Source of the DNA: VAZQ01 sp036557665
GTDB lineage: Bacteria; Pseudomonadota; Alphaproteobacteria; Rhizobiales; Xanthobacteraceae
DNA: 64,000 bases
Assembly (NCBI GenBank): GCA_036557665.1
Contig: DATBHG010000017.1
Coordinates: forward strand, 1-64,000
Direction of reading: 5' to 3'
Shown: positions 48,719 through 58,556 of the stretch, one piece after another
Layout of the letters: each line of letters begins with the position of its first letter
Position numbering within the stretch: position 1 is the first letter of the stretch
Made by a program: the position numbers and the translations under genes
Notes under the pieces: generated by a model
Database searches by the model: none
What the model was told of the DNA's origin: nothing
What the model saw: only the letters and a program-made list of their open reading frames with translations

Positions 48719-50763
48719 GCGATATTTCCCCCATCCACGGTCGTCACGTTGCCCGTGGTCTTCAATTCCAGCGCCTGGTGCAGGAACGCCTGGGCGACAT
48801 CGGCGGCCGTGACCTCGCGGCCAAGGAGGTTGCCTCGCATATACTCGGCCTCGCTGACTCCGCGCGCGCGGGAACGCTCCGCAACGAACGCGCCGGTGAG
48901 AAGCCCGGAGCGGATGCGGTCGGCATTGACCGCATTGGCGCGGATACCGTCGGCGCCGTAGTCCAGCGCATATTGCCGGACCAGGAGCAGCGTCGCGGCC
49001 TTGGGCAGGCCATAGGGACCGAAATTCGGGCCCGGATTGACCGCCTGCTTGGATACGTTGAAGAGCAGACAGCCGCCGGTGCCTTGCGCCAACATGATCC
49101 GGACGGCGGATTGGGCCACGCGCTGGTGTCCGAAGAAATTCAGCTCAAAACTTTTGCGCAGGATAGTTTCATCGACCTCGCCGATCTTTCCCTGCCAGGC
49201 AGCGCCGGCATTCGAGATCAGAATGTCCACTCCGCCGAACTCTGCCACGACTGCGTCGAATGCAGCTGTGACTGAAGCGGGGTGGGTGACGTCGCATTTG
49301 AGACCGAGCGCTGCTCCGCCAATGGCCACGGCAGCATTCTGAGCGGCCGCTTCGTCGACGTCGAGCAGCGCCAGCTCGGCGCCTGCGGCGGCAAATGTTC
49401 TCGCGATTGCCGATCCGATCGTGCCGCCCGCTCCGGTGATCACTGCCACTTGTCCTTCCAGGGGCAACTCGTTGCGAGCTCCGAGCTTTGCTCGCTCCGG
49501 CGGCCAGTATTCCATCTCGAACATCTGCTCTTCGGAAATCGATTCGAACCGGCCGATGGCCTCGGCGTCTGCAATCGTTCTTATGGCGCTGGTGGCGACA
49601 TCGGCGGCGATGCGGGCCTCCTTCTTCGACCTGCCCAGGCCGAGGAGGCCAAGGCCCGGCACGAGAGCGACGCGCGGCAGCGGATCGCTCATGATCTTGC
49701 CCCCGCCGATGCGTGCATTGTGGCGCGCGAAATACGCACGATAATGCTCGATGAATGCGCTCGCTGCGGCGCCTGCGGCGCTCTTGAGCTCGGCCTCGCT
49801 GCCGTCCTGGGGGGCAGGCAGGATCAGCGGCCACGGTTTTGTGAGGATGACATGGTCCGGCGTGACCACACCCGCCCGGCCATACCGCGCAAGCTCCGCG
49901 CCGTTGACAAAGTCGAGGATCCCGTCGCCGGCCCGGAGCTCCAGAATGCGCCGGTGCCAGGCACCTTCGGCACGCTCGTCCTTGCGGCTGCAGGCTCCGC
50001 GGAGGATAGGCATCACCGTTTCCCGCCGGGCAACGGCCTGCGGCAGCCGGGCAGTCGCGAATACCGCTTTCCGATTTTTCCTCAGATGGTCCTCGGCGCG
50101 ACTGACGAGCGCAATCATGCGCTCGTAGGCGCCCCTGGCGCTGTCCGCAAACGTGAAGATGCCGTGCTTGAGCAGAATGAGCCCTTCGACGTCCGGTTGG
50201 GCCTCGTAAACGGCAGCTGCCGCCTGCGCGAGGGAGAAGCCTGGCATCGCGTATTCCACAATGCCTACGCGTCCATCGTAAACGTCGCTGCAGATCGCCT
50301 GGGCGCTCGGCTGGTCGACCAGGCTCAGCACCGCCTCGGCATGGGTGTGATCGACATATTTGTGGGGAAGGAAGGCGTGCAGCAGCGTTTCGACCGACGC
50401 GGCAGGCGCCATCGGGTCGAGCAAGCTCTCACGTTGCACCCGGACCATGTCTGCGTCGGCGAGATTTGCGCGCCCGCGCAACTCCCGCAGGCGAGCGAGC
50501 CGCAGTGCCGGGAAGCCGGCAGGCTCGATCTCCGCCATGTCCCAGCCGGAGCCCTTGACGCAGAGGGCCTCGACCTCCTCGCTGAGGAGATCGAGCATGG
50601 TGGTCTTTACGGAAGCATTGCCGCCGCCGTGCAGCACCAGCCGGGGCTCGCGCCCCAACAGTCGGGCCGTGTACACCCGCAACGCCAGGTCACGGCCGAT
50701 ACTTTTCCGAGCATACGAATCGATTGTCGCCCGAGCTTCCGTCTCGAGCCAGCGACTTTGCAT
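48703..50763 (-). CDS. Bifunctional class II aldolase / short-chain dehydrogenase fusion
   Basis: 686 residues from ATG 50763. The N-terminal half is a class II (zinc, AraD-like) aldolase: VLHGGGNASVKTT, YVDHTHAEAVLSLVD with metal-type histidines, and ILLKHGIFTFADS. The C-terminal part (about 430-686) is a short-chain dehydrogenase: VAVITGAGGTIGSAIA (NAD fold), ISNAGAAWQG, and NVSKQAVNPGPNFGPYGLPKAA with the YxxxK site. This RhaD/RhaE-type fusion usually acts on rhamnulose or a related sugar, making lactaldehyde and oxidising it. It starts seven bases after the rne stop, an odd neighbour; no rhamnose genes are seen. Confidence 0.92.
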   Translation of the reverse strand: MQSRWLETEARATIDSYARKSIGRDLALRVYTARLLGREPRLVLHGGGNASVKTTMLDLLSEEVEALCVKGSGWDMAEIEPAGFPALRLARLRELRGRANLADADMVRVQRESLLDPMAPAASVETLLHAFLPHKYVDHTHAEAVLSLVDQPSAQAICSDVYDGRVGIVEYAMPGFSLAQAAAAVYEAQPDVEGLILLKHGIFTFADSARGAYERMIALVSRAEDHLRKNRKAVFATARLPQAVARRETVMPILRGACSRKDERAEGAWHRRILELRAGDGILDFVNGAELARYGRAGVVTPDHVILTKPWPLILPAPQDGSEAELKSAAGAAASAFIEHYRAYFARHNARIGGGKIMSDPLPRVALVPGLGLLGLGRSKKEARIAADVATSAIRTIADAEAIGRFESISEEQMFEMEYWPPERAKLGARNELPLEGQVAVITGAGGTIGSAIARTFAAAGAELALLDVDEAAAQNAAVAIGGAALGLKCDVTHPASVTAAFDAVVAEFGGVDILISNAGAAWQGKIGEVDETILRKSFELNFFGHQRVAQSAVRIMLAQGTGGCLLFNVSKQAVNPGPNFGPYGLPKAATLLLVRQYALDYGADGIRANAVNADRIRSGLLTGAFVAERSRARGVSEAEYMRGNLLGREVTAADVAQAFLHQALELKTTGNVTTVDGGNIAAALR

Positions 50764-50770
50764 CGCAAGC

Positions 50771-53700
50771 TCATTGCCTGCCGAGCACGCGCTTGCTCCA
50801 CCAGCCCGACCGCCGCGGGCGTTCTTCCGTCCTGCTCTCCTGCGGGCTCGATGCAACTGGTTCCGGCGACACGGTGGCGGGGGCGACGGCAGGCGAACCT
50901 TCGTTCTGGCGTTCACTCTGGTGTTCACTCTGGTGTTCGCTCTGGTGTTCACCTGGAGGCTCGCGCAATGACGCAATTGCGTGCTCGCGCACTGTCGAGC
51001 GCCGCCGCGCCTCTTCCGGGGACGTTGTTGGCGATCCATCGGATTCGGGAGCCGGTGTGGGACGCCGGTCAGCGTCCTCAGCCTCGGGATGGGGCTCGAC
51101 CGGCGCCAACGCGTCCCCCCGGCTCTCATGCGCGAGGGCGCTTGCTTCCTCCGAGTCGATTTGCGGGCGATCGAGATCGGTCACCGCCTGGGCAAGCTCC
51201 GGCTCGATCTCGCCCGCCTCCGCTGCGGGGCTCACATGCTCACGTTCGCGGCGATTGCGGCGGCCGCCACGCCGCCCGCGCCGGCGCCGGCGCCGGTCGC
51301 TGTCGCCGTTGGTCTCGCTGTCCTCGCCGGTCCTGCCATCGGCCGCAGCTGCCGCGGCATCGACTGAATCGGCGCCCTCATGAGGCTCGCCTGTTGCAGC
51401 TGCTCCGTGCGTATCGGCGGAAACGTGACGAGCATCGGACTCTCCGCCTCGACGACCTCGCCGCCGCCGCCGCCTTTTGCGCGCTCCGCCGGGCTCCTGG
51501 CCTTCAGCATGCGCGAGCTCCTCCTCCTCGGGCCGAGCCTGGTCCTCGTCCTCGTCCTCGTCCTCCTCGGGATGGGCACTGAAAGTCTCGCCCCCGTCCC
51601 GGGCCTCCTCCGACGCGGGCTCGACCGCCGCTTCCTCGTCCTCCAGACCCTTCGCAGGCTCTTCGCTCTGCCCGGCCGGGGGCATAACGGGTGCTGGTGC
51701 TTGTGCGGCCAGGGCCCTGGCCTGCTCCAGACTGTGCACCTGCTCGCCCCGGTCGATCAGGAACGGGACCTGTCCAGCGATCGCGGGGTCGGCAGTGACC
51801 ATGACGAAGATGCGAAAGCGTTCCTCCAATGCGCGCAAGTGAGCGCGCTTGTGATTGAGGAGGTAAAGCGCAATCTCGGAGCGGGTACGTACGACGAGGT
51901 TGTGGGTTGCCGCTTTGAGGAGCATCTCCTCGAGAGCTCGCAGGAGCTGCAAGGAAACGGATGAGACCGAGCGCACATGCCCGGTGCCGCCGCAGTTCGG
52001 ACACTTCTCGGTGGAGCTCTCCAGCACGCTCGAGCGGATGCGCTGACGCGACATTTCCAGCAGGCCGAAATGCGAGATATGCCCGACCTGAATGCGCGCG
52101 CGATCGTGCCGCAGGCATTCCTTGAGCCGGCGCTCGACCGCCCGGTTGTTGCGCTTCTCGTCCATGTCGATGAAGTCGATGACGATCAGGCCGGCGAGGT
52201 CGCGCAGCCGCAGTTGCCGGGCGATCTCCTCCGCGGCTTCCACATTGGTCTTCAGCGCGGTGTCCTCGATATGGTGCTCGCGCGTCGCACGGCCGGAATT
52301 GACGTCGATCGCAACGAGTGCCTCCGCCTGATTGATCACGATGTAACCGCCGGATCGCAGCTGCATGACCGGCGTGAACATGGCATCGAGCTGGCTCTCG
52401 ATCCCGTACCGGGTGAAAATCGGCAGAGCTTCGCCGTACAGCCGCACGTTCTTGGCATGACTCGGCATGAGCATGCGCATGAACTCTTTCGCTTCCTGAT
52501 ACGCCTGCTCGCCCGCAACATTGATCTCGTCGATCTCCTTGGTGTAGAGATCGCGGATCGAGCGCTTGACCAGCGAGCCTTCCTCATAGACGAGTTTCGG
52601 CGCGGTCGATTTGAGCGTGAGATCGCGCACCGTCTCCCACACCCGCAGCAGGTATTCGAAATCCCGCTTGACCTCGGTCTTGGTGCGGCTTGCCCCGGCA
52701 GTGCGCAAGATCACGCCCATCCCTTCCGGCACGTCGAGCTCCTGGGCGATCTCCTTGAGCCTTCTGCGATCCTCCGCGCTGGTTATCTTGCGGCTGATGC
52801 CGCCGCCGCGGGCCGTGTTCGGCATCAGCACCGAATACCTCCCCGCAAGCGACAGGTAGGTGGTAAGCGCAGCCCCTTTGGTACCGCGCTCCTCCTTGAC
52901 CACCTGCACCAACATGACCTGACGGCGCTTGATCACCTCCTGAATCTTGTATTGCCGCCGCAGGCGCGGCATGCGCTCCGGCACCTCCTCCATGGCGTCG
53001 GCGCCGCCGACGGATTCGATGGTCTCCTCCTCGCCGTCCGATCCATTCACTTCCATGACGTCGGCGGTCGGCGGGCCGGCTCGGGTTTCCCCCGTATCGC
53101 CCTCTGCGTGCTCCGGGGCAGCGGCAATCTCATTCGCAGCCGTATTGGGGTGCTCGTCGGCGTCGGTGGGGATAGTTTCCGCCGCGCTGGCTGACTGGAG
53201 CGACGAGAGCTCTATCGGAAGCTCGCTCCTGGCGGATGCTGCCGGGATAGCCTCGCTCGCCTCACTCCCGGTTTCCGCGGACGCGGAGCCGGGCGCCGCA
53301 AGCATCGAAGTCGCTTCCGGAGCCATCTGCTCCGAGCAGGCTGCCATTGCGGCAGCCTCGTACTCCGTCTCGGCCGCGCTGCTATCCGCAGCGGCTTCAC
53401 TCGGGTCGCTTTTGATTTGGTCGCGCCGAGCGCCGCTCGCGCGCTGACGGTGAGTGACGTGACGATCCGCTTCCGCTTCCGCCGCGCGCTGGGCTCGCTC
53501 CTCCTCGGCGATCAGCGCTTGGCGATCGGCAATGGGAATCTGATAGTAGTCAGGATGAATTTCACTGAAGGCGAGAAAGCCGTGGCGATTGCCGCCATAA
53601 TCGACAAACGCTGCTTGCAGCGACGGCTCGACCCGTGTGACCTTGGCCAGATAGATGTTGCCCCGCAGTTGCCTGCGGCTGGCCGACTCAAAGTCGAATT

Positions 53701-53779
53701 CCTCCACCCTTTGGCCACGTAGAACGACCACCCGGGTCTCTTCCGGATGGGTCGCGTCGATAAGCATTTTGTTTGGCAT
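50771..53779 (-). CDS. rne: Ribonuclease E/G family protein
   Basis: 1002 residues. Endoribonuclease of mRNA decay and rRNA/tRNA maturation. MLIDATHPEETRVVVLRGQRVEEFDFE starts the catalytic half, and GNIYLAKVTRVEPSLQAAFVDYG the S1 domain. The S1 domain is split by a roughly 190-residue acidic Ala/Glu/Ser-rich insertion (about 95-285), a trait of alphaproteobacteria. Catalytic DNase-like block: GLIVIDFIDMDEKRNNRAVE; zinc link: CPNCGGTGHVRS. The C-terminal third is a low-complexity Glu/Arg-rich scaffold (RKRRRRRRGRRGG and similar) for partners and RNA. MPNK or MLID may be the start. Confidence 0.95.
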   Translation of the reverse strand: MPNKMLIDATHPEETRVVVLRGQRVEEFDFESASRRQLRGNIYLAKVTRVEPSLQAAFVDYGGNRHGFLAFSEIHPDYYQIPIADRQALIAEEERAQRAAEAEADRHVTHRQRASGARRDQIKSDPSEAAADSSAAETEYEAAAMAACSEQMAPEATSMLAAPGSASAETGSEASEAIPAASARSELPIELSSLQSASAAETIPTDADEHPNTAANEIAAAPEHAEGDTGETRAGPPTADVMEVNGSDGEEETIESVGGADAMEEVPERMPRLRRQYKIQEVIKRRQVMLVQVVKEERGTKGAALTTYLSLAGRYSVLMPNTARGGGISRKITSAEDRRRLKEIAQELDVPEGMGVILRTAGASRTKTEVKRDFEYLLRVWETVRDLTLKSTAPKLVYEEGSLVKRSIRDLYTKEIDEINVAGEQAYQEAKEFMRMLMPSHAKNVRLYGEALPIFTRYGIESQLDAMFTPVMQLRSGGYIVINQAEALVAIDVNSGRATREHHIEDTALKTNVEAAEEIARQLRLRDLAGLIVIDFIDMDEKRNNRAVERRLKECLRHDRARIQVGHISHFGLLEMSRQRIRSSVLESSTEKCPNCGGTGHVRSVSSVSLQLLRALEEMLLKAATHNLVVRTRSEIALYLLNHKRAHLRALEERFRIFVMVTADPAIAGQVPFLIDRGEQVHSLEQARALAAQAPAPVMPPAGQSEEPAKGLEDEEAAVEPASEEARDGGETFSAHPEEDEDEDEDQARPEEEELAHAEGQEPGGARKRRRRRRGRRGGESDARHVSADTHGAAATGEPHEGADSVDAAAAAADGRTGEDSETNGDSDRRRRRRGRRGGRRNRREREHVSPAAEAGEIEPELAQAVTDLDRPQIDSEEASALAHESRGDALAPVEPHPEAEDADRRPTPAPESDGSPTTSPEEARRRSTVREHAIASLREPPGEHQSEHQSEHQSERQNEGSPAVAPATVSPEPVASSPQESRTEERPRRSGWWSKRVLGRQ

Positions 53780-54420
53780 TTACCAATCTCTTGATGGTCG
53801 GCTGGAGCGCGGCCGCCCTATTTCGGCGCGTGACCGATGATGAGCGGCGCGACCAGAGATCCGGCTGATTTTCAGTCAATGAGCGGGGCATCGCAGCACA
53901 AGAAACAGACCGCTTTCCGAGGCGCGCATGCATTATCGATGCAATCCTGCCCTGGCAGCGATTCGAATTGTTCGCGGGCTGCAGTCGTACCATGACCTCG
54001 TTGACCCGTGAGGGATGCGGCCGGCTTTGCGCGCGACCGCCTGGTTGCTGGCTGACGATCCGTCGACTCGAAGCGGACGGCAGAATTATAGGCTGCTCTC
54101 CGCCGCGGGGGCACCTGCGGTACCCCGCACCGGCTACCGTCCACAAGAACCTCGGCCTTCCTCGTGGGACGCCGCGCGGCGGGGCCGAGCACCAGTGTGC
54201 CCGCGATCTCCCCGTGCTCTGGAAAGCGTCCCCTCAGAGGACTGCCGAGCGGAAGGTAAGGCAGCCGGAACACTAAATCGTCAACATCATCCTCTTATTA
54301 AGGCTGGGAATGTGTGATGGCAAGAGAGCCCGATAGTGCCGAAAGGGCCGCCTCGGAGCCTCCGGGAGCCGCCTGTTAACCACTGTGAGGCGACACTCGG
54401 CCAAGGGCGGGCAATCGCAT
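53780..54420. promoter_or_regulatory. Divergent intergenic region between rne and the amidase gene
   Basis: About 640 bases without a convincing gene. The rne side likely gives a long leader, as rne mRNAs usually have one for autoregulation. A less GC-rich patch at 54275-54320 (with CTCTTATTAAGG) is the best candidate promoter for the amidase. No clear structure was matched. Confidence 0.45.
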
Positions 54421-55707
54421 ATGGATACGGCGGCCCCACAGGCTTCGCGCTGGGTGACTCTGGTCTCCCTCTTCTGCCTTTATCTGGCGGTTTTTCTTTC
54501 CGCAGCGTTTTCCGGGTGCGCCTCAGCCGGCGAGCGCGCGGGGTCGGCGGGCTCGATCACGGCTGCGGGCAACGATTTACCCGTCGCCACTGAAGTTCGT
54601 CTGGGCGGCGACGATAGCCAAACCCGGATGGTCGTGGATTTAAGCCAAAAAGTGGAGATCCGGGCGTTTGCGCTTGCCGAGCCCTATCGGGTGGTGATCG
54701 ACATGCCGCAGGTCGTCTTCAAATTCCATCCGAGAACGGGAGAGACGCGACACGGCCTCGTGAAGGCCTTTCGATTTGGGCTGGTGATGCCGGGTGGCTC
54801 GCGGATGGTCATTGACCTTGCTCGCCCCGCTCGGATCGACAAGGCCTTTGTACTCGAGGCAGGCAACGGCCAGCCTGCTCGGCTGGTGCTCGATCTCTCG
54901 GCGGTCGATCGCGATACCTTCGCGCGCCTCATCGCGCCCGAGCCCCGAGCGTCCGACATCGCGCGATATGAGCCCCCGCCAGAGAACCGGATCGCGGGCG
55001 ATCCGCGTCCGCTTCTGATACTCGATCCGGGACACGGAGGAATCGATAACGGGACCCGGGCAGCAACAGGCGAGCTGGAAAAGAGCATCGTCCTCGAATT
55101 CTGCTTGTTGTTGCGCGACAAGATTGAAAAAACAGGAAAGTACCGGGTCGTCATGACCCGGACCGACGACACATTCGTTCCCTTGCGCGATCGGGTCGCA
55201 CTCGCGCGCTCGCGTCAAGCCGCGCTCTTCATCTCGATTCATGCCGACGCGCTGCGGAAAGGAGAGGGCGAGGCGCAGGGTGCCACTGTATACACGCTCT
55301 CCGAACGAGCCTCCGATGCGCGCGCCGCGCGGCTCGCCGAGGCTGAGAATGAAGCCGATGTGATTGCGGGACTCGATCTTTCGACCGAGCCGAAAGATGT
55401 CGCCGGCATTCTCATTGATCTCGCCCGGCGCGAAACCAAGACGTTTTCGGTTCAATTCGCCCAGGATCTCCTCGGCGCGATGAAAACCTCGGTGCGGCTG
55501 CACCAAGGCCCGCTCAAGTCGGCGAGTTTCGTCGTCCTCAAGGCCCCGGATGTACCATCCGTCCTCGTCGAGCTCGGCTATGTCACCACCAGGTCGGATT
55601 TGCACTCGCTCGTCTCACCGGAATGGCGCGAGCGCACCGCGCAATCGATGCTGAACGCAATCGATGCTTTCTTCAGCACTCGCTTGGCCACAAAGAGCCA
55701 GAATTGA
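54421..55707 (+). CDS. amiC: N-acetylmuramoyl-L-alanine amidase with AMIN domain
   Basis: 428 residues from ATG 54421 (a GTG at 54385 is in frame). N-terminal hydrophobic signal or anchor (VTLVSLFCLYLAVFLSAAF), AMIN domain (VRLGGDDSQTRMVVDLSQKV to RPARIDKAFVL), then Amidase_3 from about residue 195: LILDPGHGGIDNG and ELEKSIVLEF zinc ligands, LFISIHADAL, and LVELGYVTTRSD with the catalytic glutamate. Splits peptide stems from glycan during daughter-cell separation. Followed by the PBP1A gene. Confidence 0.93.
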   Translation: MDTAAPQASRWVTLVSLFCLYLAVFLSAAFSGCASAGERAGSAGSITAAGNDLPVATEVRLGGDDSQTRMVVDLSQKVEIRAFALAEPYRVVIDMPQVVFKFHPRTGETRHGLVKAFRFGLVMPGGSRMVIDLARPARIDKAFVLEAGNGQPARLVLDLSAVDRDTFARLIAPEPRASDIARYEPPPENRIAGDPRPLLILDPGHGGIDNGTRAATGELEKSIVLEFCLLLRDKIEKTGKYRVVMTRTDDTFVPLRDRVALARSRQAALFISIHADALRKGEGEAQGATVYTLSERASDARAARLAEAENEADVIAGLDLSTEPKDVAGILIDLARRETKTFSVQFAQDLLGAMKTSVRLHQGPLKSASFVVLKAPDVPSVLVELGYVTTRSDLHSLVSPEWRERTAQSMLNAIDAFFSTRLATKSQN

Positions 55708-55869
55708 CGCTTATCAGCCTCAGTTTCAACATAAAACAGCGCGACGTAACCAATGGGAAAGTGCTGCGACCATCAAACGCGAGCATGGGGAAATGCTCGC
55801 TGTGATCTGGGCGCGAGCGGCGTAGTCTCCGCGGGTGGCGATCGCGGTTAGCGCAGGGGGATGCCGGCA

Positions 55870-58326
55870 ATGAGATTGGTGCTGCGCTTCTTTGGCCTTT
55901 TGTTCGCGGCCGGAACCATCCTTTTTGTCGTGGCCGTCGCGGGTGCCGCCGGATTGCTGTGGCACTACTCGAAATCGCTTCCGGATTACTCGCAGCTCCA
56001 GGACTATGAGCCCGCGGTGATGACCCGGGTGCATGCCTCAGACGGGTCCTTGCTGGCGGAATATGCACACGAGCGACGGCTCTATATTCCCATCCAGGCA
56101 ATCCCCAAGCTCGTCACCAATGCCTTTGTCGCCGCCGAGGACAAGAATTTCTACGAGCATAACGGGATCGACTTCTCAGGCATCGTGCGCGCCTCGCTGC
56201 TTTACGTGCAGCAGTACGGTCGCGGGCGCCGTCCGCAAGGGGCATCCACCATCACTCAGCAGGTAGCCAAGAACTTTCTCCTCAACAATGAGGTCTCATT
56301 GTCGCGCAAGGTCAAGGAAGCCCTGCTGTCGATGAAGATCGAACGCGCGTTCTCGAAGGAGAAGATTCTGGAGCTTTACCTTAACGAGATTTATCTCGGG
56401 ATGGGGGCCTACGGGGTGGCTGCTGCATCGCTCCTGTATTTCGACAAATCCGTCCACGAGCTTTCGGTGGCCGAAGCTGCGTACCTCGCGGCGCTGCCGA
56501 AAGCGCCGAACAACTATCACCCCTTCCGGCAGCGCGAGCGCGCGCTGGAGCGCCGCAATTACGTCATCGAGCGAATGCTGGAGGACCATTACATCACGGC
56601 ACAACAGGCGGAGCAGGCGAGGAAGGAGCCGCTCAAGATCACGCAGCGGGAGGCCGGGGCGCATGTTTTCGCGGCGGAATATTTCGCCGAGGAGGTCCGA
56701 CGGTACCTTTCCGACACTTACAGCGAGAAGCAGCTTTACGAGGGTGGCCTGTCCGTGCGCACCACTCTCGACCCGAAGATGCAGGTATTGGCGCGCAAGG
56801 TCCTCGTCGATGGCTTCACGCATTTCGACGAGCAGCACGGATACCGGGGTCCCGTTGCCAGGATCGATATAGCCGGGGACTGGGGCCTCAAGCTCGCAGA
56901 GGTCAAGGCGCTTTCCGATATTGCGCCCTGGCGCCTCGCGGTGGTGCTGGAATCATCCGACACGTCTGCACGCATTGGATTGCAGCCGCCGCGCGAGCCC
57001 AGCGGGGCCGTTTCCAAGTCGCGCGAGATCGGCACCATCCCGCTCGAAGGCATGAAATGGGCTAAGCCGGCAAGCGCATCAGCAAAAGGCAAGGTACCGG
57101 CGAAAGTGGCGCCGCTGCTGGAGCCGGGCTCGGTGGTTTTCGTTGAGCCGCTGGGCAAGGACGACCAGTTCCGGCTGCGCCAGGTCCCTGAAGTATCCGG
57201 GGCGCTGGTGGCCATGGATCCGCAGACCGGGCGTGTGCTGGCCATGGTCGGCGGTTTCTCTTACGAGCAGAGTCAGTTCAACCGTGCGACGCAAGCGCTT
57301 CGCCAGCCCGGCTCCTCATTCAAGCCGCTGGTCTATGCCGCTGCTCTGGACAATGGCTACACCCCCTCCACCGTCGTGCTCGACGCACCGCTGGAGATCG
57401 ACACCGGGACCGGCATCTGGGCGCCGGAAAACTACACCAAGAAATACTATGGTCCCTCGACCCTGCGTTTTGGCATTGAGCAATCGCGCAACGTGATGAC
57501 GGTGCGTCTGGCGCAAGAGATCGGGATGCCGCTTATCGGTGAATACGCCAAACGGTTCGGGGTCTACGACAACCTGCCGCCTTACCTCTCGTTCTCACTC
57601 GGTGCCGGCGAGACCACCCTGCTGAAGATGGTGGGAGCCTATGCAATGTTCGACAACGGCGGCAGAAAGATTCAGCCGACGCTGATCGACCGCATTCAGG
57701 ACCGATACGGGCGAACCGTCTACAAGCATGACACGCGTGAATGCCGCGGGTGCGATGCAGACAAGTGGGCTAACCAGAGCGAGCCGGTTCTGATCGACAA
57801 GCGCGAGCGCGTGCTCGATCCGATGACGGCCTACCAGATCACGTCGATGATGGAAGGCGTGGTGCAGCGCGGCACCGCTACGGTGGTGAAGGAAGTTGGA
57901 AAGCCGATCGCCGGCAAGACCGGCACCACCAACGACGAGAAGGATGCCTGGTTCATCGGGTTTTCGCCCGATCTCGTGGTCGGCGTGTATTTGGGCTACG
58001 ACAAGCCGCGTCACCTCGGCAAGGGGGCAACCGGCGGCGTGCTCGCAGCTCCCATCGTTCGCGACTTCATGAAAGTCGCGCTCGCGGACAAGCCTGCTGT
58101 TCCATTTCGCGTGCCCGCCGGCATCAAGCTCATCCGAATCGATCCCAAGACGGGAATGCGCGCCGGTCCCGGCGATCAACGCGTGATCCTGGAGGCCTTC
58201 AAGCCCGGAACCGCACCCCCCGACAATTATTCGGTGGTCGGTGTGACGGATGCCGACGGCCGGCCGCTGGGCGTCTCACCCGAGGCGGATCGCGCCGTGC
58301 GCGCCGGAACCGGCGGGCTTTATTGA
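55870..58326 (+). CDS. mrcA: Penicillin-binding protein 1A
   Basis: 818 residues from ATG 55870, because AGGGGG lies nine bases before it (ATG 55861 is in frame but too close). One N-terminal membrane span, glycosyltransferase domain with FVAAEDKNFYEHNGIDFSG and RRPQGASTITQQVAKNFLL, an OB-like insert, then the transpeptidase: RQPGSSFKPLVYAAAL (active serine and lysine), SRN near QSRNVMTVRLA, and GKTGTTNDEKDAWFIGF. Bifunctional peptidoglycan synthase. Lies between the amidase and prfB, the usual order in this group. Confidence 0.96.
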   Translation: MRLVLRFFGLLFAAGTILFVVAVAGAAGLLWHYSKSLPDYSQLQDYEPAVMTRVHASDGSLLAEYAHERRLYIPIQAIPKLVTNAFVAAEDKNFYEHNGIDFSGIVRASLLYVQQYGRGRRPQGASTITQQVAKNFLLNNEVSLSRKVKEALLSMKIERAFSKEKILELYLNEIYLGMGAYGVAAASLLYFDKSVHELSVAEAAYLAALPKAPNNYHPFRQRERALERRNYVIERMLEDHYITAQQAEQARKEPLKITQREAGAHVFAAEYFAEEVRRYLSDTYSEKQLYEGGLSVRTTLDPKMQVLARKVLVDGFTHFDEQHGYRGPVARIDIAGDWGLKLAEVKALSDIAPWRLAVVLESSDTSARIGLQPPREPSGAVSKSREIGTIPLEGMKWAKPASASAKGKVPAKVAPLLEPGSVVFVEPLGKDDQFRLRQVPEVSGALVAMDPQTGRVLAMVGGFSYEQSQFNRATQALRQPGSSFKPLVYAAALDNGYTPSTVVLDAPLEIDTGTGIWAPENYTKKYYGPSTLRFGIEQSRNVMTVRLAQEIGMPLIGEYAKRFGVYDNLPPYLSFSLGAGETTLLKMVGAYAMFDNGGRKIQPTLIDRIQDRYGRTVYKHDTRECRGCDADKWANQSEPVLIDKRERVLDPMTAYQITSMMEGVVQRGTATVVKEVGKPIAGKTGTTNDEKDAWFIGFSPDLVVGVYLGYDKPRHLGKGATGGVLAAPIVRDFMKVALADKPAVPFRVPAGIKLIRIDPKTGMRAGPGDQRVILEAFKPGTAPPDNYSVVGVTDADGRPLGVSPEADRAVRAGTGGLY

Positions 58327-58556
58327 GCCAGGGTCATCGGACTTGGGTAGGACCGGATTGCGCAGCCGCCAGACTGGCAGCGCCGACTTGGGGGCGCAAC
58401 CCGCCGCACGGCCGCGTGGCCAGACTGCAGATTACGCTGCGCTGACGCTACGCTGATCCGCCCTCCGATTGCGTCGGTCTGTGGACTGCGCGCCCCCATT
58501 GCGCGGAAAGCGAGCAGCAGCTAAATGCGCACGACCGAGAAAGTGTCGGACCATTC

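Noticed and set aside
49282..51582. A 766-codon plus-strand frame opposite the aldolase fusion and rne
   Set aside because: Antisense to two well-supported genes, low-complexity translation, no motif.
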